64,000 nt of DNA, taken from Clostridium homopropionicum DSM 5847 (lineage in GTDB: Bacteria > Bacillota > Clostridia > Clostridiales > Clostridiaceae). Position 1 is the first letter of the stretch, and every line of letters starts with the position of its first letter. Positions 63,892 to 64,000 of the stretch are shown here, piece after piece. The position numbers and the translations under genes are program-made. The notes below the pieces were generated by a model. The model was not told where the DNA came from. It worked only from the letters and a program-made list of their open reading frames with translations, and searched no databases. The stretch is taken from the NCBI RefSeq assembly GCF_001263795.1, contig NZ_LHUR01000005.1, forward strand, positions 124,001-188,000. The letters run 5' to 3'.

Positions 63892-64000
63892 ATGTCTGAT
63901 AAATATATTTATACAATACCTAATCAATCTGGTGGATGGGATAATATCGATAATATAACTGGCGAAATAATAAGTCATCATAGAACAAAAAGCAATGCGA
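63892..64000 (+). CDS. DUF2188 protein (partial, runs off the right edge)
   Basis: The first 36 residues are visible: MSDKYIYTIPNQSGGWDNID, NITGEIISHHRTKSNA. The pattern of a tryptophan near residue 16 followed by ISxHRTKxxA matches the DUF2188 family of small proteins of unknown function. AAAGGAGG lies 7-8 nt before the ATG. Confidence 0.65.
   Translation, partial: MSDKYIYTIPNQSGGWDNIDNITGEIISHHRTKSNA

Overview
The window is AT-rich DNA that reads as a chromosome segment of a strict-anaerobe, spore-forming Firmicute, most likely Clostridium sensu stricto. Evidence: an Rnf ferredoxin:NAD+ oxidoreductase operon, a one-chain pyruvate:ferredoxin oxidoreductase, CotF-type spore coat proteins, DUF3787 and YjfB small proteins, T-box and SAM-I leaders, and strong AGGAGG ribosome binding sites. 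Nothing looks like a prophage, plasmid or CRISPR region. Most genes are ordinary housekeeping or accessory genes; the unusual material is in the intergenic DNA.

Layout. 0-4 kb: rnfCDGEA operon (minus), cut at the left edge in rnfA. 4-11.7 kb: YbiT-type ABC-F ATPase, mannose-6-phosphate isomerase, YitT membrane protein, methionine aminopeptidase, a decayed MerR regulator that keeps a MerR-style promoter, ilvE and corA. 11.7-14.5 kb: methionine uptake operon metN-metI-metQ under a SAM-I riboswitch. 14.5-17.3 kb: ferritin-like protein and an exported M1 peptidase. 17.3-25.5 kb: amino-acid biosynthesis block, with ilvB behind two tandem T-boxes, ilvD, a FadR-type GntR regulator, aspartate kinase, an SprT-like protein and a second methionine aminopeptidase with a SEC-C zinc motif. 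25.5-38.6 kb: transporters (SatP, AEC, MATE, ClC), superoxide dismutase, DegV, an FAH-fold enzyme, a GGDEF-HD signalling protein and a ferredoxin-like DUF362 protein. 38.6-47.6 kb: a candidate small RNA, a ClpE-like unfoldase, a cysteine desulfurase, an SDR and PFOR. 47.7-58.3 kb: motAB, a soluble chemoreceptor-like protein, patatin lipase, coat proteins, a second MATE, a PAP2-response regulator-kinase operon, MscS and a Bfd-like protein. 58.4-64 kb: a uvsE relic, citrate synthase, an orphan AbiEii-type nucleotidyltransferase, a transmembrane chemoreceptor and the start of a DUF2188 protein.

How the genes fit together. PFOR makes reduced ferredoxin from pyruvate and Rnf spends it to pump ions and reduce NAD+. 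Citrate synthase feeds glutamate synthesis. ilvB, ilvD and ilvE cover three steps of branched-chain amino acid synthesis; ilvC, ilvN and leu genes are not in the window. MetNIQ and aspartate kinase serve methionine and the aspartate family. motAB, YjfB and the chemoreceptors indicate motility.

Most interesting non-coding signals: (i) a probable ~172-nt RNA gene at 38.7-38.9 kb with its own promoter and terminator; (ii) a ~190-bp nested inverted repeat plus a perfect 15-bp hairpin at 25.6-25.85 kb; (iii) two ~92% identical 118-bp three-hairpin repeats in opposite orientation at 12.6 and 19.7 kb; (iv) tandem isoleucine-type T-boxes; (v) relics of merR and uvsE. All family names come from reading motifs, since no database search was possible.
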